A stretch of 64,000 nt of DNA from NCBI GenBank assembly GCA_021432635.1, contig MU270017.1, forward strand, positions 310,001 to 374,000, in the 5' to 3' direction. Made by a program: the position numbers and the translations under genes. This document shows, one piece after another, positions 22,762 through 32,734 of this stretch (position 1 is its first letter; the number at the start of each line of letters is the position of its first letter). The notes beneath the pieces were generated by a model, which was not told where the DNA came from, searched no databases, and worked only from the letters and a program-made list of their open reading frames with translations. Origin of the DNA: Thozetella sp. PMI_491. Taxonomy: Eukaryota > Ascomycota > Sordariomycetes > Chaetosphaeriales > Chaetosphaeriaceae.

Positions 22762-24351
22762 ATGGCCACCAGCGGTCACAATCCACGCGACGAGGGAAAA
22801 GCTATCGATGCTCCCCCAGTCGACCAACAAGCACCGGCAAGAGAAGAGCCTCAAGAGGTCAGTCTCTAAACCCCCTATTCGCTCTCACTGCGGACAAATA
22901 TTAACTAGAGCCACGGCTCAGGCTACCTGGGACGGCGAGGATGATCCCGAAAATCCATACAACTGGTCGATGTGGCGTAAAGTGTCTATCGGGATGCTCT
23001 ATTCAACCGGGCAGCTCGTCACCATTATGACAGCTGGTATGATCGCACCGGCCTTGGAGCAGATTGCTGCCGACCTCGGCATGACGGACTCGGCCGCCCA
23101 ACTCTCGTTCTCGGTCTTCTTCCTCGGCCTGGGCTTCGCCCCGTTCGTGCTCGCCGCTCTCTCTGAAGTCTTCGGCCGGAAACCAGTATGGATTGTCTGT
23201 AACATCTGGTACATCGTATGGAACGCCTTGTGCCCGGTAGGAAACTCCCAAGCGATGCTGATTATTGGCCGTTTGATGTCCGCTTCGGGTGCGAGTGCAG
23301 GCGTGACGGTAAGATGTCTATCCTTCCTGCTGACGGCAACCGAATCTGATAACCCTACCAGCTTACTGGCCCAGCCATGGGAGATATGTTTGAGGCAAAA
23401 GATCGTGGGAAATCTCAAGCTATTGCGGCCTTACTACCCTACCTCGGTCCAGCTCTCGGGCCAATTATTGGTGGTATCGTTTCCCAATACGTTAGATGGC
23501 AGTGGCTGTTCTGGATTCTCTCTCTCGCTGATACCGTTATCCTGTTCATCGGGCTTGTGGTGCTTCGAGAGTCGTATCCCCCAGTTCTCCTCGAACGCAA
23601 GGCCAAGCGCGCAGCCGGACAGTCAACAGCGGTGCCCTCACTAGACAAAGAACGCCGCCGTCAGTTCATGCAACGGCTGAAAACGAGCCTTGCCCGGCCA
23701 GTTCGGATACTTCTACGACGCCCGATCATACAGGTTCTCACACTTATTTTGGGTCTCGACTTCGGGACCTACACCCTTGTCTTGTCCTCTTATGCGACGC
23801 TCTACATCGATAAATACGACCAGTCGGAATCTACTAGCAGTCTCCACTACATCTCCATTGCTGTGGGGAGCACCATCGCGGCCCAGGTGGGAGGCCGATT
23901 CATGGACTGGCTCTGGGCCTCGATGAAGAAGCGCCATCCAGAACGCGATCCAGTGCCTGAGTACCGCATCCCACACATGGTCCTGCCCGCCATTGTCTTC
24001 CCTATGGCTATGTTCTGGTATGGCTGGTCAGCAGAATACGGCGTGAGCTGGCCTGCAGTGGACATTGGGGTGGCTGTCTTCACTATCGGAAATTTCATGA
24101 TATCCCAGGCCCCGAATGCCTATATCCTCGATGAGTTCGGGAATTACGCAGCCAGCGCTATGGCCGCTGTACGTATGTTTACCTACGTTCTTGGATTCAC
24201 GTTCCCGCTGTTCGCCCCGCAGCTGTATGAAACGCTGGGATACGGCTGGGGCAACAGTCTCTTGGCCTTTCTATTCTACCTATTTGGCCTGCCCATCATC
24301 GCCATGGTTTGGTTCTATGGTCCGAAGCTGCGGGCTATTGGGAGGGAGTAG
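22762..24351 (+). CDS. MFS efflux transporter, DHA1 multidrug family
   Basis: Three exons, 22762-22857, 22922-23308 and 23362-24351 (introns 64 and 53 bp), give 490 residues. A short polar N-terminus ends in DDPENPYNWSMWRK, the entry motif of the polyspecific DHA1 drug:proton antiporters. ALSEVFGRKPVW is the loop 2-3 MFS motif, and GPAMGDMFEAKDRGK with the LGPALGPIIGGIVSQY stretch is motif C typical of antiporters. About 12 helices follow and the tail is short. Such pumps export toxic small molecules or own metabolites at the plasma membrane. No biosynthetic core gene lies beside it, so a general resistance role is more likely than a dedicated metabolite exporter. Confidence 0.92.
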
Positions 24352-24532
24352 TGATTCATGTCTCTTTGCCGCACTTATTCCGTCGACCATCGTCAACGCC
24401 TTTGCCTTCGCATACTTGCACCGCTAAGCTCCGGCACCAAAATTTCGTCGCGAAGCAATCAAGCTTTCGTGGGAGCATAACCGAACGTTGCTAGAGCTCA
24501 TCAACCGGCTGCTCTCCGATTAGAGGTTGCTG

Positions 24533-25156
24533 CTATTCAAGACACGGTCTGTCTATGGCGTCCACCATCATGCTCCGGATAAATGTGGATGACAAGAGAT
24601 AGCGAGCCCCAAGCTGGAGAAGAGGGAGAAGAAGTGTAAAGAGAATAGCCTCCAGGATACTAAAGCCTGCCTCGAAAGTGACGTGTTGTTCTTCCGAAAC
24701 GAAGATGAATGCGAGAAGCGACGCAAGAGGAGAAGACGCGAGGCCAAAGCCCACCCACAGTCCACAAAGTCAACCTGTCAAAGTGACACAGCCATGTTAA
24801 CCAGGGAGAGCCAGTCGTTGGACGAGCCCAGAAGGCAAGTCGTGAGTAGATGCGAGGACTGCGCCTAGGAGGAACATACCGCCATGGTGTCTATCACTAA
24901 GCTCGCTTCCCAATTTGATCATTATCATTATGCCGAGAAGTAGAGCTCGCTAGAGCTTCCCTACAGTGACTTCGAGTAACCACTCCAGGAAAGTGTTGCG
25001 CCAGCTGATGGGACCATACATCACCATTTCATCTCCTTGATCATCTAGACTCACTGACAGCGGCCGGAGTGACCTAGTTGGAAAGCACCGCTCTAGTTGC
25101 AGATACCAGTAGTATTGCAAGGGTAGGAGCAGGTAAGGGAACATCTTCAACCACAC
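24533..25156 (-). pseudogene. Possible membrane-protein gene or remnant, unrecognised
   Basis: Two minus-strand frames look like parts of one protein. At 25156-24950 there is a hydrophobic start (MFPYLLLPLQYYWYLQLE) followed by a polar loop and WRNTFLEWLLEVTVGK. At 24754-24533 there are two to three helices (FGLASSPLASLLAFIF; ILEAILFTLLLPLLQLG) and the end MVDAIDRPCLE. The order loop, EWLLEVTVG, then hydrophobic half recalls a family of small fungal integral membrane proteins, but I cannot name it. I found no clean set of splice sites that joins the two parts; the best GTATGT/ACAG pair between them leads into a stop. It may be a multi-exon gene I have not solved, or a decayed copy. Confidence 0.3.
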
Positions 25157-25357
25157 AGATAATAGAGAAAACTTGTGAGGCGTCAGTCTATACGATAGAG
25201 TCCGTAGGTATTCCGCTCAAAGCCGAGGACGGTTCTGTTCTTTGTTTGCCGCTAAATACATTACTAATTGTACATACTCATACATAAAATCCTCTATACC
25301 CTGTATCAAGCGGTAGAGATTTCTGTCTAGTATTAAACACGCGAGTTCTTCCGTCGG

Positions 25358-27385
25358 TTAGCCGGTCTGCGAGCCTTCTGAGTCGTCTTCGGCATCGCTA
25401 TCGGCCAGAAACGCATCTTTTTCTAGGCTATCCTCACCGTCGGCCTCGTGTCCCGTGTGGTCCGCGAGGGCATCTCGGAAGCGCCTGGCCGGCACCCCAC
25501 GCTCAAACAAGATCTCCATTTCGCCATACGTCTTCCCCTTTGGCTCTGGCAGGCGGTAGTATGTCCAGATGATGCATGCCAGAGAGGTGCCGACCCAGAA
25601 GAAGGCTGACTTGGCTCCCCAGTTCCATGCCGAGGGGTTCAGCATCAAGGGTGTCATGATGCTGGTTCCGACACCGCAGAGGTTGTAGACATTGCGGGCG
25701 AGCACGACTGCCTTTGTCCGCAGCCGGGTTGAGCTCAGTTCAGCCACGAGTGAGTAGCACACGGGTCCGACGCTACAGTCGTAAATGAAGGTGAAAGCGA
25801 TTAACAGAGACCCAATGATCCACTGCGCGGTGACGTTCTCTCGGCCGGCTAGAGAGGTGAGACCGATGGCAATCAGTATTCCGCAGAGGATGATCTGACC
25901 ATCGAGATAGATGGTTCTTCGTCCCGCCCATTGCATCATAAACCACGAGAGAACGGTGCCGACAGCACCCAGGGCATACTGGGCGACGGTGAGGGTGTAG
26001 CTGCTATTGAGGTCTAGCCCTGCCTGGCGGTAGAAATACGTTGAGTAGCCCATGAAAGTGGCACCGCAAAGGAGCTGGATGGCCCAGACGACGCACACGA
26101 TCTCGGTGCGGCGCCGGTTGACTGCCCCACGGAACAGATCGCGATAGCCGGTCCCGCTCGAGGACGCCCGCTCCACCTCGTTGGTGTGGACCATCATGGA
26201 GATAGTCTCGCTGACATTGAAGGTCGAGCGGCGACTGACGGTAGTGAGGCGCTCGAGCGCCTGTCTCGCCTCCTCGATCTTGCCCTTTCGTACGAGCCAC
26301 CAAGGCGACTCCGGGGCAAAGTAGACGCCAAGGATCAGCGGTCCCGGCCACACCCACTGCAGGGCAAACGGGATCCTGAAGCTCCATTCGTCGGTGCGGC
26401 TCAGCATAGCCCGCAGGACCGACGACGCAAGCAACTGGCCGAGAACCCAGCAGAGGTTGACGTAGGTGGTGAGATATGCACGGAGGTGTACCGGGCACAC
26501 TTCACTAGCGTAAGTAGTTGTTAGTGTCTGGAAGACCCCTGTAGGTGGGTATTAGCGGGCTAAAATAAAGTGGCGGCAGATGCACAGTGAGTGGTATTTT
26601 GGCGGAGCCCCGAGTGGAGGGGGCCCGGCCGGGTGGAACTTACCCCATGGCACACCGGCAAGAATCTCGCCGATGAGCAGTTGGGTCAGGGTCTGTGAGG
26701 TGTAGATGATGAATATGAAGATGGTGATAAGTGACAGCGCGCCGATCATGGTGTACCGGTAGCCAATCCTCTCGGCAATAATGCCGTTGAGGAAGAGGCC
26801 CGCTATCTCGCCCGCCATGGCCGCGTTCGATAGCGCGGCTTGCCAGGCGGCTGTCAGCTCGTAGCTCCCGTCGGGCTGCAGCTCGCCAAACTTCTTCATG
26901 AATGGCGGATTTGCATACAGGTTCGACAGTAGCGCCGTGTCGAAGCCCTCCATGATGATGGCGAGGCTGAGGAAGGCAGACCAGCCGACCGCCTTGGGGT
27001 AGCGCCGCAGCGACGCGACGAAGCCCATCCGATGTTCGGCGTCGGTGGCCGCCGCCGCCTGACTAGCGAGCGATCCAGGCGCCTTCTTGGTCTTGGATGC
27101 GTCGGTTGGCCGCAACATCTCGACGTCCTCGCCGATGCCGTCATCCTCGTCCTCGTCGTTCTCCGTGGTCGGCCGGCCACGGGCGTCCAGCGCCTCCAGC
27201 GCGACCGGCTCGTATTTTGCGTGCGGGTCTCGCGTGCGTGAGTCCTCTGCCCGGCCCCATGAAGCGATCATTGAGGCAGCACGCGAGGCGAGCCCCGTGG
27301 GTCGCGACGGCGAGCTCGCGCGCCCGGTGTCAGGCGACGCGATGAATGGAGCCGACTCGGCGCTGGTGGGGGTCATGCCGGTCAT
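25358..27385 (-). CDS. MFS sugar permease, alpha-glucoside/maltose type
   Basis: Two exons, 27385-26644 and 26538-25358, with a 105-bp intron, give 640 residues. The intron splits PWG-VFQTLTTTYASEVCP, a signature of fungal alpha-glucoside:H+ symporters. Other marks are GFDTALLSNLYANPPF in helix 1, GSYELTAAWQAALSNAAMAGEI, PESPWWLVRKGKIEEARQAL after helix 6 and LPEPKGKTYGEMEILFERGV at the end of helix 12. The N-terminal cytosolic tail of about 130 residues contains an acidic run (ENDEDEDDGIGEDVE) and is long for the family; the C-terminal tail is also acidic. The start is the first ATG in frame; a second Met lies three codons on. It probably imports maltose or other alpha-glucosides. Confidence 0.92.
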
Positions 27386-28037
27386 GTGGGCTCGGTGTTG
27401 CTGCGGCTGGGCACAATTGTCTATGTCTAATCGCTGCCTGGGACACACGGGTCTGTCTCTCCGCTTCACGATCGCGGCATCTTGATGTTTGTTCCTTGGG
27501 CCCCCGACGAGCAGCACGAAAACTGGGATGAGAAATGAGACCGATACCTGGCTTGAACGCCCATTGTGCGGACTGTCGCAGGAGCGACCCACTGAAATCG
27601 GATTGCGGCGTTGCTTCAGCCGCTTCCTTTGCCAGCCTCAGAACTGAAGCCGGACAACCCTAACCCTGATATTAATCCAAAGAGGGTACAAAGTACCTAC
27701 ATAACCCACCCTTTTCCCTATCTCCCTCCCCCCACACATGTCTACCCCTCAGCGGCCACAGGAACAAAGCAGAAGCCGGGCAACGTAGCCTGAGGCTTAG
27801 ACCGGCGTGATGCTGCCTCTTGGCTCCGAATCCGGCATGATCTATGATTCACAGCTAGATCTCTAGATAGCCTGCCTGGTCTAGCTCGGTGAAGGAGGGC
27901 GGTGCGCAAAAAATGCCCCCAAACTGCATATAATGTCTACGATGGTGACATCGCATGGCTCTCTGGTGTGATACCACACCAGTACCATCCGTTCTGTCTG
28001 TACCACCGCACCTGTATCACTAGACAGCCCACTAGCT
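27386..28037. promoter_or_regulatory. Divergent promoter region with a telomere-like box
   Basis: This 652-bp region lies between the sugar permease (minus) and HET (plus) genes. It contains AACCCTAACCCT at 27656-27667, two telomere-type repeats, the kind of site bound by Tbf1/Myb-type telobox proteins in promoters. A CT-rich tract follows at about 27705-27735. Confidence 0.4.
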
Positions 28038-30434
28038 ATGGACCATCTCCCACAGCACGACACCGACCACATCTTCGTCCCATTCGTGGCAGAGCCTCGT
28101 GTCTACCGGCCCGACGACTTCTTCTCCCTGCCGCAATCTATCAACTGCTCTGTCACACAGCTCCTCCAGTCTGGCCCATCCCTTCTGCCCCTCGAAGAAG
28201 CTCCTGCGTTCTTTCAGTCATGGCTCTGTTTCGCACTGTTGGCTCAGGTCCTGAATGAAGAGGTGCACTCGGAACGTTTCCTCTGGCACCGACACTCTAG
28301 GAAGGAACTAAACACGGAAGATATCATTTCTCTCTTTGAGGGATCTCCAAGGCCCGTGCAGCAGAGCCCCGGGCGCTCGACTCTGATCTCGGAGAACGCC
28401 GAGAAATACCACCGCGTGAGAGCTAGTCTCGCTCTCGACGAAGCTAGGGTCTTCGTCCTCACATGGTGCACCGACCGTGATCGCTCCGCGACGTCGTATG
28501 ATGCCGAGAGGAGTGACGAGTTCCGCCATAGAAACCCAGAGCTCTGCCTCTCCTTCGGCATCCTCGGGGAGACGCTCGACCGTTTCCGCACTCGCCATCG
28601 GCCATGGAGGTTTGGCAAGGCCAAGGGCGAGGCCCAGCACTACGGTAGCTGGCAAGACCACGTGTCAGACCAGCGCTCCTGGGGGCTGAGCAACCTCCTC
28701 TGCCGGAGAATGGTCGAGACGGGCTGGTGTCCGAAGGAAGTTCGACGCATTAGCGTCACAGCCGGGGATCTGAGCAGCATGTACTACATAAGCTCCTTCA
28801 AGCCCTCGAGGGAGCTTGACCACTCGGGGTGTGATGTTGATCAGTGCCTCCTTGACTTCAACATTGTAGCCGACCCACACACTCCGCAGTGCTTGTTCCG
28901 AGACAACACATCGGGATGCATCGTGCCGGATGAAGACAAGCTGAACATGATAGTGGCAGAGGGCCACATCCCTATCATCCGGTTTGACAACAAGGAAGAG
29001 CTCACTATGACACAGTATGTTCTCGGGCAGACCCGTGAAGCTCTCCTGAACCTTGAGTCGCCTCGGTTCGTTGCCATTTCACATGCCTGGTCCGACGGCC
29101 TCGGCCCCTCAGATGGTATCGGGCTTCCCAGATGCCAGCTCATCCGCATTCGAGACACCCTGAAGAAGCATCCCGAGACCAAAGACCTACCGTTCTGGAT
29201 TGACTCGCTCTGTGTCCCTCGCCGAGTGGATCTCAAGAACAAGGCGATTCAGATGATGGGGCAGGTTTACTCACATGCTTACACCGTGCTTGTCTTGGAT
29301 TCTACCTTACGGACAACGTCGAGCTTCCCCGAGACATTTGAGGCCATCATCCGAATCAACACCGGGATATGGGCCACTCGCATGTGGACGCTTCCCGAGG
29401 GTGTTCGGGCACGGAACCTCCACTTTGATTTCAAAGATGGGCTCCTCTCGACGGATGATCTTCGTCGTCGTTATAGCAAGGCAAAACAGAACCCCCTGGA
29501 CCGGGAGCACCACGTGTATAAGGCCGGATGGCTATTCAGTCCCTACATATTTAGCATGAGAAGCAAGATAGAGAAGCTGCAGACGCTGGGAAAGAGGAAT
29601 GGGGCCGCTCGACATGAACAAGTCGCCCACATCTGGCAGTCCATGCAGTGGCGCGAGGCAGGCAGACCAGAGGACGAGGTGCTTTGCCTAGCCCGGCTAC
29701 TCGACATAGATCCACTCCCGCTGCTGAGGATGGAGGCAGATCATGGGGGAGATATCGGCCAACGTCGTATGGTGGAGTTCCTCGATCTTCTTGACCAATA
29801 TACCGGAATACCTCCAGGCATGATATTTCTCCCTGGACCAAAGTTGCCCGTCAAGGGATTCGCGTGGGCTCCAGTCTCCTGGATGTGCAAACGATCGCGG
29901 GATCTCGCCAGCCCTTTGTTCGTCTCAGACCAACGCCTATCCTTCCTCACCCGCAACGGATTGCATGTCCAGTACCGTGGGATTCGTCTCCACCCGGGCC
30001 GTAAGGCACTAGAGTCTCAGTTCTGGATACCAACCACAAGAAACCTGACCAAGTGGTTCCGCGTAGAATTCATACCGGAATCCGACAACGACTCCTGGGC
30101 CGAGATATGGGAGCGAGCCTGCGAGGGAGATGAGCTGCCGGGGATTATCCGCAGTCGTTTCGACCGCCATGAAGAGCCTGAACTTGCGCTGCTCGTGAAG
30201 GGGACATGCAGGCGGAACGAGGAGCTAAACAATGGCACCAACGGGAACTCGACCCATGCGAGGGAGGATGTTTGGTGGACCAAGAGCCTGTGCAGGGTTT
30301 GGATCCAGTGGGAGACTAACCATGCAGTGGCAGCGAGATTGACGGAAGATTTCCGGTATAACATCGACGAGATGACTTGGGGGGAGAGCTTAGATGCCGA
30401 CCAGAGATGGGTTGTGGATGGACCGATAGAGTAA
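28038..30434 (+). CDS. Heterokaryon-incompatibility (HET) domain protein
   Basis: One exon, 798 residues. The HET domain starts near residue 342 with PRFVAISHAWSDGLG, followed by LPFWIDSLCVPRR and KNKAIQMMGQVYSHAYTVLVLD, the three sequence blocks of the domain. The first 340 residues (a DHIFVPFVAEPRVY-type start and WHRHSRKEL region) and the last 350 have no domain I recognise, although the WTLPEGVRARNLHF stretch right after the HET part is common in such proteins. HET proteins are cytosolic and are linked to non-self recognition and cell death after hyphal fusion; most genomic copies have no known allele partner. The gene is convergent with the MOSC gene, with about 100 bp between stops. No neighbouring NLR, patatin or SesB-type gene is present. 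Confidence 0.92.
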   Translation: MDHLPQHDTDHIFVPFVAEPRVYRPDDFFSLPQSINCSVTQLLQSGPSLLPLEEAPAFFQSWLCFALLAQVLNEEVHSERFLWHRHSRKELNTEDIISLFEGSPRPVQQSPGRSTLISENAEKYHRVRASLALDEARVFVLTWCTDRDRSATSYDAERSDEFRHRNPELCLSFGILGETLDRFRTRHRPWRFGKAKGEAQHYGSWQDHVSDQRSWGLSNLLCRRMVETGWCPKEVRRISVTAGDLSSMYYISSFKPSRELDHSGCDVDQCLLDFNIVADPHTPQCLFRDNTSGCIVPDEDKLNMIVAEGHIPIIRFDNKEELTMTQYVLGQTREALLNLESPRFVAISHAWSDGLGPSDGIGLPRCQLIRIRDTLKKHPETKDLPFWIDSLCVPRRVDLKNKAIQMMGQVYSHAYTVLVLDSTLRTTSSFPETFEAIIRINTGIWATRMWTLPEGVRARNLHFDFKDGLLSTDDLRRRYSKAKQNPLDREHHVYKAGWLFSPYIFSMRSKIEKLQTLGKRNGAARHEQVAHIWQSMQWREAGRPEDEVLCLARLLDIDPLPLLRMEADHGGDIGQRRMVEFLDLLDQYTGIPPGMIFLPGPKLPVKGFAWAPVSWMCKRSRDLASPLFVSDQRLSFLTRNGLHVQYRGIRLHPGRKALESQFWIPTTRNLTKWFRVEFIPESDNDSWAEIWERACEGDELPGIIRSRFDRHEEPELALLVKGTCRRNEELNNGTNGNSTHAREDVWWTKSLCRVWIQWETNHAVAARLTEDFRYNIDEMTWGESLDADQRWVVDGPIE

Positions 30435-30537
30435 TACAGTCTTGTCTTTTTATTTGTCGCCGCATTACCTTTTTCTACTGTATGATAATCGATGCCGGCT
30501 TGGCGGACAGCATATCTTTACATAATAAACCAAACCT

Positions 30538-31092
30538 TTAAACACACTGCAGTGGCTGATAGCTCTCCGGGTGCTCGACGAAAATCGACATACCCACACG
30601 GATCGGGCCGCCGACCTCGACTGTGCCCATGACGCCGGCCCGCCGCGCGACGATGTTTCGATCTGCATCACGCACAATGAAACACTCCTTCAGTCCCTTC
30701 CGGTACTTGTCAATCTGGGGACACGGGTTTCTGACTCCCTGAACAACCACAATGGCATGCCCATCGGCGGCGGTGGGAGCGACGCCACCTACGGGGAGGA
30801 AGTGTAGCTTAGCCCCTGTACCGAGGGACAAGAGGTCTACGCCCGTGGTGGTGACATTCTCCCCGATCTGGCCCGGTCTCACGCCTAGTGGCTCAAGGAT
30901 CTCGAGAGGGATGAGATGAACCTGACGGAGGTTCGCCGGCGGAGGCTTGATATGAAGACGGCTGCGGTGCTGAACGGTCACGCCGAGGTGGCAATCGCCT
31001 TCGACGCCGAGGCCCGTGAGGAGATTGAGCGACTGCACTGTCGGCTTGGTGAATTTGTGGTCGGAACAGACGGCAAGCGCGTGGACAGACAT
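30538..31092 (-). CDS. MOSC-domain protein
   Basis: One exon, 184 residues. The MOSC fold is shown by GLGVEGDCHLG (residues 29-39), RQVHLIPLEILE, GQIGENVTTTGVDLLSLGTGAKL and the conserved cysteine in GVRNPCPQIDKY. The domain is named for the molybdenum cofactor sulfurase C-terminus; stand-alone members such as bacterial YiiM bind molybdenum cofactor and reduce N-hydroxylated compounds. The protein is a single domain with no N-terminal beta-barrel, ferredoxin or signal peptide, so it is probably cytosolic and may act with a separate reductase. Its start has only a weak context (GACATACTT on the plus strand). No molybdenum-enzyme gene is nearby. Confidence 0.88.
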   Translation of the reverse strand: MSVHALAVCSDHKFTKPTVQSLNLLTGLGVEGDCHLGVTVQHRSRLHIKPPPANLRQVHLIPLEILEPLGVRPGQIGENVTTTGVDLLSLGTGAKLHFLPVGGVAPTAADGHAIVVVQGVRNPCPQIDKYRKGLKECFIVRDADRNIVARRAGVMGTVEVGGPIRVGMSIFVEHPESYQPLQCV

Positions 31093-31485
31093 ACTTCCGT
31101 GCCGAATAGAGTATTATGAAGCGAGAAGTTCGCTACTGGACGAGCCGTGTCGCTTCGTGCCGTGCCGTTGGGGGAAGCGCCATTTAAGAGTACCTGAATC
31201 GAGACCACTCCGGTAAGCGGACGAACTACATCCCCGAGCACGGAGTATGACATTTTTTGCAGCACCAAAACACTGACACGGGCGGTATCGTCAAATTCTA
31301 TTTCCTCTACCGACGCCAAGCCTCCTGCAGGGCCATTGGCGCCTCAATGCAATGGGAACCGCCAATGCTCGCTTGGCACATCATCACCAAAGACTCAGCC
31401 CAAAGCTCTTGGGTACCAACGCTTTGACCCCGCCTATAGGAAACACGTTTCGCGTCCATAAAACTAGGTTCTCCGCTCACAAACT
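31093..31485. other. Intergenic region, 393 bp
   Basis: It lies between the MOSC start and the DUF1772 gene stop, both on the minus strand, and contains the MOSC promoter and the 3' end of the upstream gene. No other feature seen. Confidence 0.45.
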
Positions 31486-32102
31486 TCATAGCAGCGCTGC
31501 ATAGCCAGTAAAGCCGGCAGCAATGATGCCGAGGAGCGCACGCCAGTAGTTCATCCGGCCCCATATGTCGATGAGCTCCTTGACATCAATCTTCTCTGCC
31601 CAGGCCTTTGTGCTGTTGGTGGCCGAGTGATGGACCGGGGTCGGAACGCCTTTGAACCCTGGCATCTCGAAACCCTCGTCCCGCAGCAAGGTCTGGGTCT
31701 TCCATTTGCACGCCCCGTTGATGCCCGGCTCGTAGTAGATAAGGGTCACAGGCACAACCGACCCAATAGCGATGGCTGCGGCAATGTAGAGATTCCGCTG
31801 TGGGCCCATCGGGCTGATCCAGGCAAGGATTGCGTTGGAGAGCGTTCCGGATAGAAATAGAGGCGCCACCCAATACGGTCCTAGTTGGTACATGGCCAAC
31901 CATTGCTTGGCTGCGATTTTGGGCGGCGCATAAGGGAGTGTGGGTGTGATGGAGAGGGAGAGCTGCGCAGTCAGGCCTAGGAGGAGTGAGTAAGGCATTG
32001 CCGTGATGGCCCCTAGTTCGAGCGAGTCCACTTACCGGCGTAGAGCGTCGGGGCAACAATGCCCACCCACGACAGCATGCCAACCACGTTTGGAGAAGCC
32101 AT
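31486..32102 (-). CDS. DUF1772-family membrane protein
   Basis: Two exons, 32102-32036 and 31976-31486, with a 59-bp intron, give 185 residues. Helix 1 is IVAPTLYAGLTAQLSLSI, helix 2 WVAPLFLSGTLSNAILAW, helix 3 AAAIAIGSVVPVTLIYY and helix 4 LLGIIAAGFTGYAALL at the very end. PxLYAGLT, the QWLAMYQLG loop and the RMNYWRALLG entry of the last helix match DUF1772 proteins, the family that includes fungal anthrone oxygenase-like proteins of polyketide clusters. No polyketide synthase lies in the window, so a role there cannot be claimed. It probably sits in an internal or plasma membrane and contains few charged residues within its helices. Confidence 0.85.
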
Positions 32103-32734
32103 ATCGACGTTTGGCCGGCTCGAGACTCGAAAGGGGGCAGGAGGGAGGGGGTAGTCCCTTTGGGAGGGGACTCGGCTGGACAATTAAACCTTCACGCGAG
32201 AGTTTATAACTAAAAAGAGACGCGGACTAGCCCTGTACGAAAGCAGCCAAGCGAGGAGGGGACTTTTGTGGGTTCGGTTTGCCGTGTCGGGTCTCTCCAT
32301 GTCGTGACTTCGGCTGGGTTAAAATGGCGGCGGCACCAGACGCAGTGCTGCTGCCGATGCACTGCTGCGCCGATGCGCCGACGTGTGCATGTGCAGTACC
32401 CTGACTTGGAAGGTTCTATGATGCAGGATGTGAGCGCGGAGGTCCGCAGCGGCAGCATCAACGAGCCCGCAATCGGGATAGCGCCGATCAGTCGATACAT
32501 GGCGACTTCCGCTAATAGGATTCTATGCTTGTGTGTGGGCGCAATATCGAGCTCGTACATATATGGAGCCAAGCCGCGCCAAGCTTTATCTAGCCCTCCG
32601 GGAATCTGGTGCTACAGTATCGTGTAGTTATTGTAAGGGGCGCCTTGCTAAATGAATTTATCCCGTTTCCCATGGTCCCTGCATAAATGTAATACACTGC
32701 GGAATCGGAATATCGCCCACCCGTCCCGGACTTC
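32103..32734. other. Intergenic region, 632 bp
   Basis: It carries the promoter of the DUF1772 gene and the 3' end of the giant hydrolase-like gene. Frames on both strands near 32210-32630 do not look like protein. Confidence 0.45.

Noticed and set aside
26004-26498. Minus-strand 164-codon frame inside the sugar permease gene
   Set aside because: Shadow of the permease exon in another frame; Arg/Pro/His-rich composition.
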